NCBI RefSeq assembly: GCF_015595035.1
Contig: NZ_JADNRN010000001.1
Span: 992,001-1,056,000, forward strand
Length of the DNA: 64,000 nt
Direction of reading: 5' to 3'
DNA from: Marinibium conchae
Lineage (GTDB): Bacteria; Pseudomonadota; Gammaproteobacteria; Enterobacterales; Alteromonadaceae
Below, in pieces: positions 62,311 to 64,000 of this stretch. The position numbers and the translations under genes were made by a program. Numbering within the stretch: the first letter of the stretch is position 1; every line of letters begins with the position of its first letter. The notes under the pieces were generated by a model. That model ran no database searches, was not told the origin of the DNA, and saw only the letters and a list, made by a program, of their open reading frames with translations.

Positions 62311-64000
62311 ATGGCCATTATCGAAAAAAGTCTCGTTGCGTTCATTTTGGTTTATCTAACAAGCCTATTCTGGCCTGTAATGCCTAGCGCACTTACGGTC
62401 TTTGGGGTTCTACTCACTGTCGTTTTGTTGACCCTGTTATCTAATAAGACCAAGCAAAAGTGCAAAGCATTTCTTTTTGGTGCCGGCGCAGGTTTTATCT
62501 GGGCGTGCAGTGTAGGTCATTGGTATTCGTTTTGGCAACTCCCTAATTCGTTTATCAACCAAAATATTGTTATTGAAGGCGTTGTAGACTCTATACATAT
62601 TCAACAAAAATGGCGTGAACAGGTCAATGAAAGTAATAATACACAGGTATACGACTCGACATTAGTGACAAGCCATATTTTAAAATCACAGAGCTTAATT
62701 GTCTTGATATCAAAACTCGGAAAGAAGTCACTTAGCACGCCTATAAAGGTGATATTGAACTGGTATTCCCCTGAGTTTGAGCTTTATCAGGGGAACAAGG
62801 TTCGATTATTGGTGACCTTGCTACCACCACACGGCTTGTTGAATATAGATGGAAATAATCAGCAAAAATATTTGGCCAGTCAGAATATTGTTAGCATTGG
62901 AAAGATAAGAACGAGCCCGTCGAATCAAATACTCGACTCGTCGATCAGCCTTCGACAAAAGTTATTGAATCAAATACAGGAGTACAAGCCAAATAATCTA
63001 AAATGGCTGATTGCGCTTGCTTTAGGGGAAAGGAGTTTATTAGATAGCGCAGATTGGAGGATGCTACAAGAGAGTGGTACTGCCCACCTATTTGCCATAT
63101 CGGGCATGCATCTGGGGATCGTAAGCGCCTTTATGTTCATTATTTGTAAGTGCATATTATCTTTGGCGTTGGGCTTCTTTCCTCAGAACTTGCCTTACAA
63201 GCAGCTCAACCTGTTGAAGTGGAGTTTGCTATGCACTATTCCATTATGCTATCTCTATGCACTGCTAAGCGGCTTTCAGATCCCCGTGATACGAGCGTTA
63301 ATTGCTTATACTATTCTTGTTCTGTTATCCAGTTTCGAGCTTCATTGGCGCATATTTTCTTCACTTTTATTGCTTAGCTTCTTATTTATCGTCCTATTTC
63401 CGTTGAGTTTGCTGAGTCTCAGCTTTTGGTTCAGCTACCTTGCGGTAATCGCGATACTCTATTGGGTATGGCGATGGCAAATTAGTGCACCTACTTTCAC
63501 AGCGAAACTGAAACAATTGATTTACCTTCAATTTTATTTGTCGGTGTTTATGTTGCCGATCGTGGCAAGCCAATTCGGCACAATTTCACTTGTTTCACCT
63601 TTGATTAATATGTTGCTGCTTCCAATTGTGAGTGTGGTATTAGTCCCCCTAGGATTACTTGTTGTGTTTGCCACGGCTACCTACATGCATGATCTTGCCA
63701 TACTTTCGATGACTAGCTTTTCTTTTGTTTTTGATTACTTATTGCTGCTATTCAACACTTTCCTAAACACGGAGATTAGTGCCTTCAATAGCCCTGTTTT
63801 TAATCATGCTTTGGTCACAAGTTTGACTATTGCTGGCCTTTATTTGCTATTACCTGCTTGGCCAAATAAACGACTGTTCTTGTTTATCAGTGTTGTCATG
63901 AGCTTCAACTATATCGTTGATGCAAGCTATGGTTATTTCCCTATAACTCAAGGTCTTAGTAAGGTATTTAACATTAATATGAAAGAAGACAATGAGCGTT
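62311..64000 (+). CDS. comEC: DNA internalisation channel ComEC/Rec2, 3'-truncated by window edge
   Basis: The inner-membrane channel for single-stranded DNA in natural transformation. The frame is open from ATG 62311 (GGAAG upstream) to the window end, 563 codons without a stop. N-terminal membrane helices and an OB-fold-like DUF4131 region (about 85-200) precede the competence domain, whose signature GTAHLFAISGMHLGI begins at residue 256, followed by further membrane helices. The C-terminal metallo-beta-lactamase-like domain lies beyond the window. Full-length relatives are about 750-800 residues. Confidence 0.92.
   Translation, partial: MAIIEKSLVAFILVYLTSLFWPVMPSALTVFGVLLTVVLLTLLSNKTKQKCKAFLFGAGAGFIWACSVGHWYSFWQLPNSFINQNIVIEGVVDSIHIQQKWREQVNESNNTQVYDSTLVTSHILKSQSLIVLISKLGKKSLSTPIKVILNWYSPEFELYQGNKVRLLVTLLPPHGLLNIDGNNQQKYLASQNIVSIGKIRTSPSNQILDSSISLRQKLLNQIQEYKPNNLKWLIALALGERSLLDSADWRMLQESGTAHLFAISGMHLGIVSAFMFIICKCILSLALGFFPQNLPYKQLNLLKWSLLCTIPLCYLYALLSGFQIPVIRALIAYTILVLLSSFELHWRIFSSLLLLSFLFIVLFPLSLLSLSFWFSYLAVIAILYWVWRWQISAPTFTAKLKQLIYLQFYLSVFMLPIVASQFGTISLVSPLINMLLLPIVSVVLVPLGLLVVFATATYMHDLAILSMTSFSFVFDYLLLLFNTFLNTEISAFNSPVFNHALVTSLTIAGLYLLLPAWPNKRLFLFISVVMSFNYIVDASYGYFPITQGLSKVFNINMKEDNER

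Overview
The window reads as one chromosomal segment of a marine gammaproteobacterium of the Alteromonadales type (Alteromonas/Glaciecola-like). That placement is inferred from protein resemblance, modest GC content and gene order: the leuS-to-lipA cell-wall cluster, ftsH-folP-glmM-tpiA-secG-tRNA-Leu, and cysZ-smc-zipA-ligA, which uses SMC rather than MukB. I saw no prophage, insertion sequence, CRISPR array or rRNA. Most of the window is core genome. One locus that looks rearranged lies between the tRNA-Leu gene and pnp.

Layout. 1-5.6 kb: carbon metabolism (3' part of glgX, gnd, msrB, a long-form GAPDH). 5.6-17.5 kb: a membrane-anchored thioredoxin-like protein, an M14 carboxypeptidase, an AGCS symporter, a zinc-ribbon membrane protein, a YeaC/DUF349/asparaginase run with overlapping genes, and a GbsR-type regulator ahead of a CioAB-type cytochrome bd oxidase. 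17.6-30.8 kb, minus strand: leuS-lptE-holA-nadD-rsfS-rlmH-mrdA-rodA-rlpA-dacA-ybeD-lipB-lipA, coupling translation, NAD synthesis, outer-membrane assembly, rod-shape peptidoglycan synthesis and lipoylation. 31-34.7 kb: a LonB-like protease, an SDR dehydrogenase and yhbY. 35-40.7 kb: ftsH, folP, glmM, tpiA, secG and tRNA-Leu(GAG).

40.8-48.4 kb: in place of the rimP-nusA-infB-rbfA-truB-rpsO genes usually found between this tRNA and pnp there is an ArsR/SdpR-like repressor divergent from a membrane SRPBCC-like protein and a fatty-acid desaturase, a secreted beta-galactosidase gene broken by a deletion and frameshift, a short HPF-like protein and NhaR. 48.5-64 kb returns to core genes: pnp, a DUF1244 protein, nlpI, a Sel1-repeat/zinc-metallopeptidase protein, cysZ, smc, zipA, ligA, a DUF2062 protein and the 5' part of comEC.

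The items most worth follow-up are the SdpR-like/SRPBCC/desaturase module with its TTAACTA half-site operator, the nlpI-linked Sel1-metallopeptidase protein, the displacement of rlmE and of the nusA-rpsO block from their usual sites, and the lacZ pseudogene.
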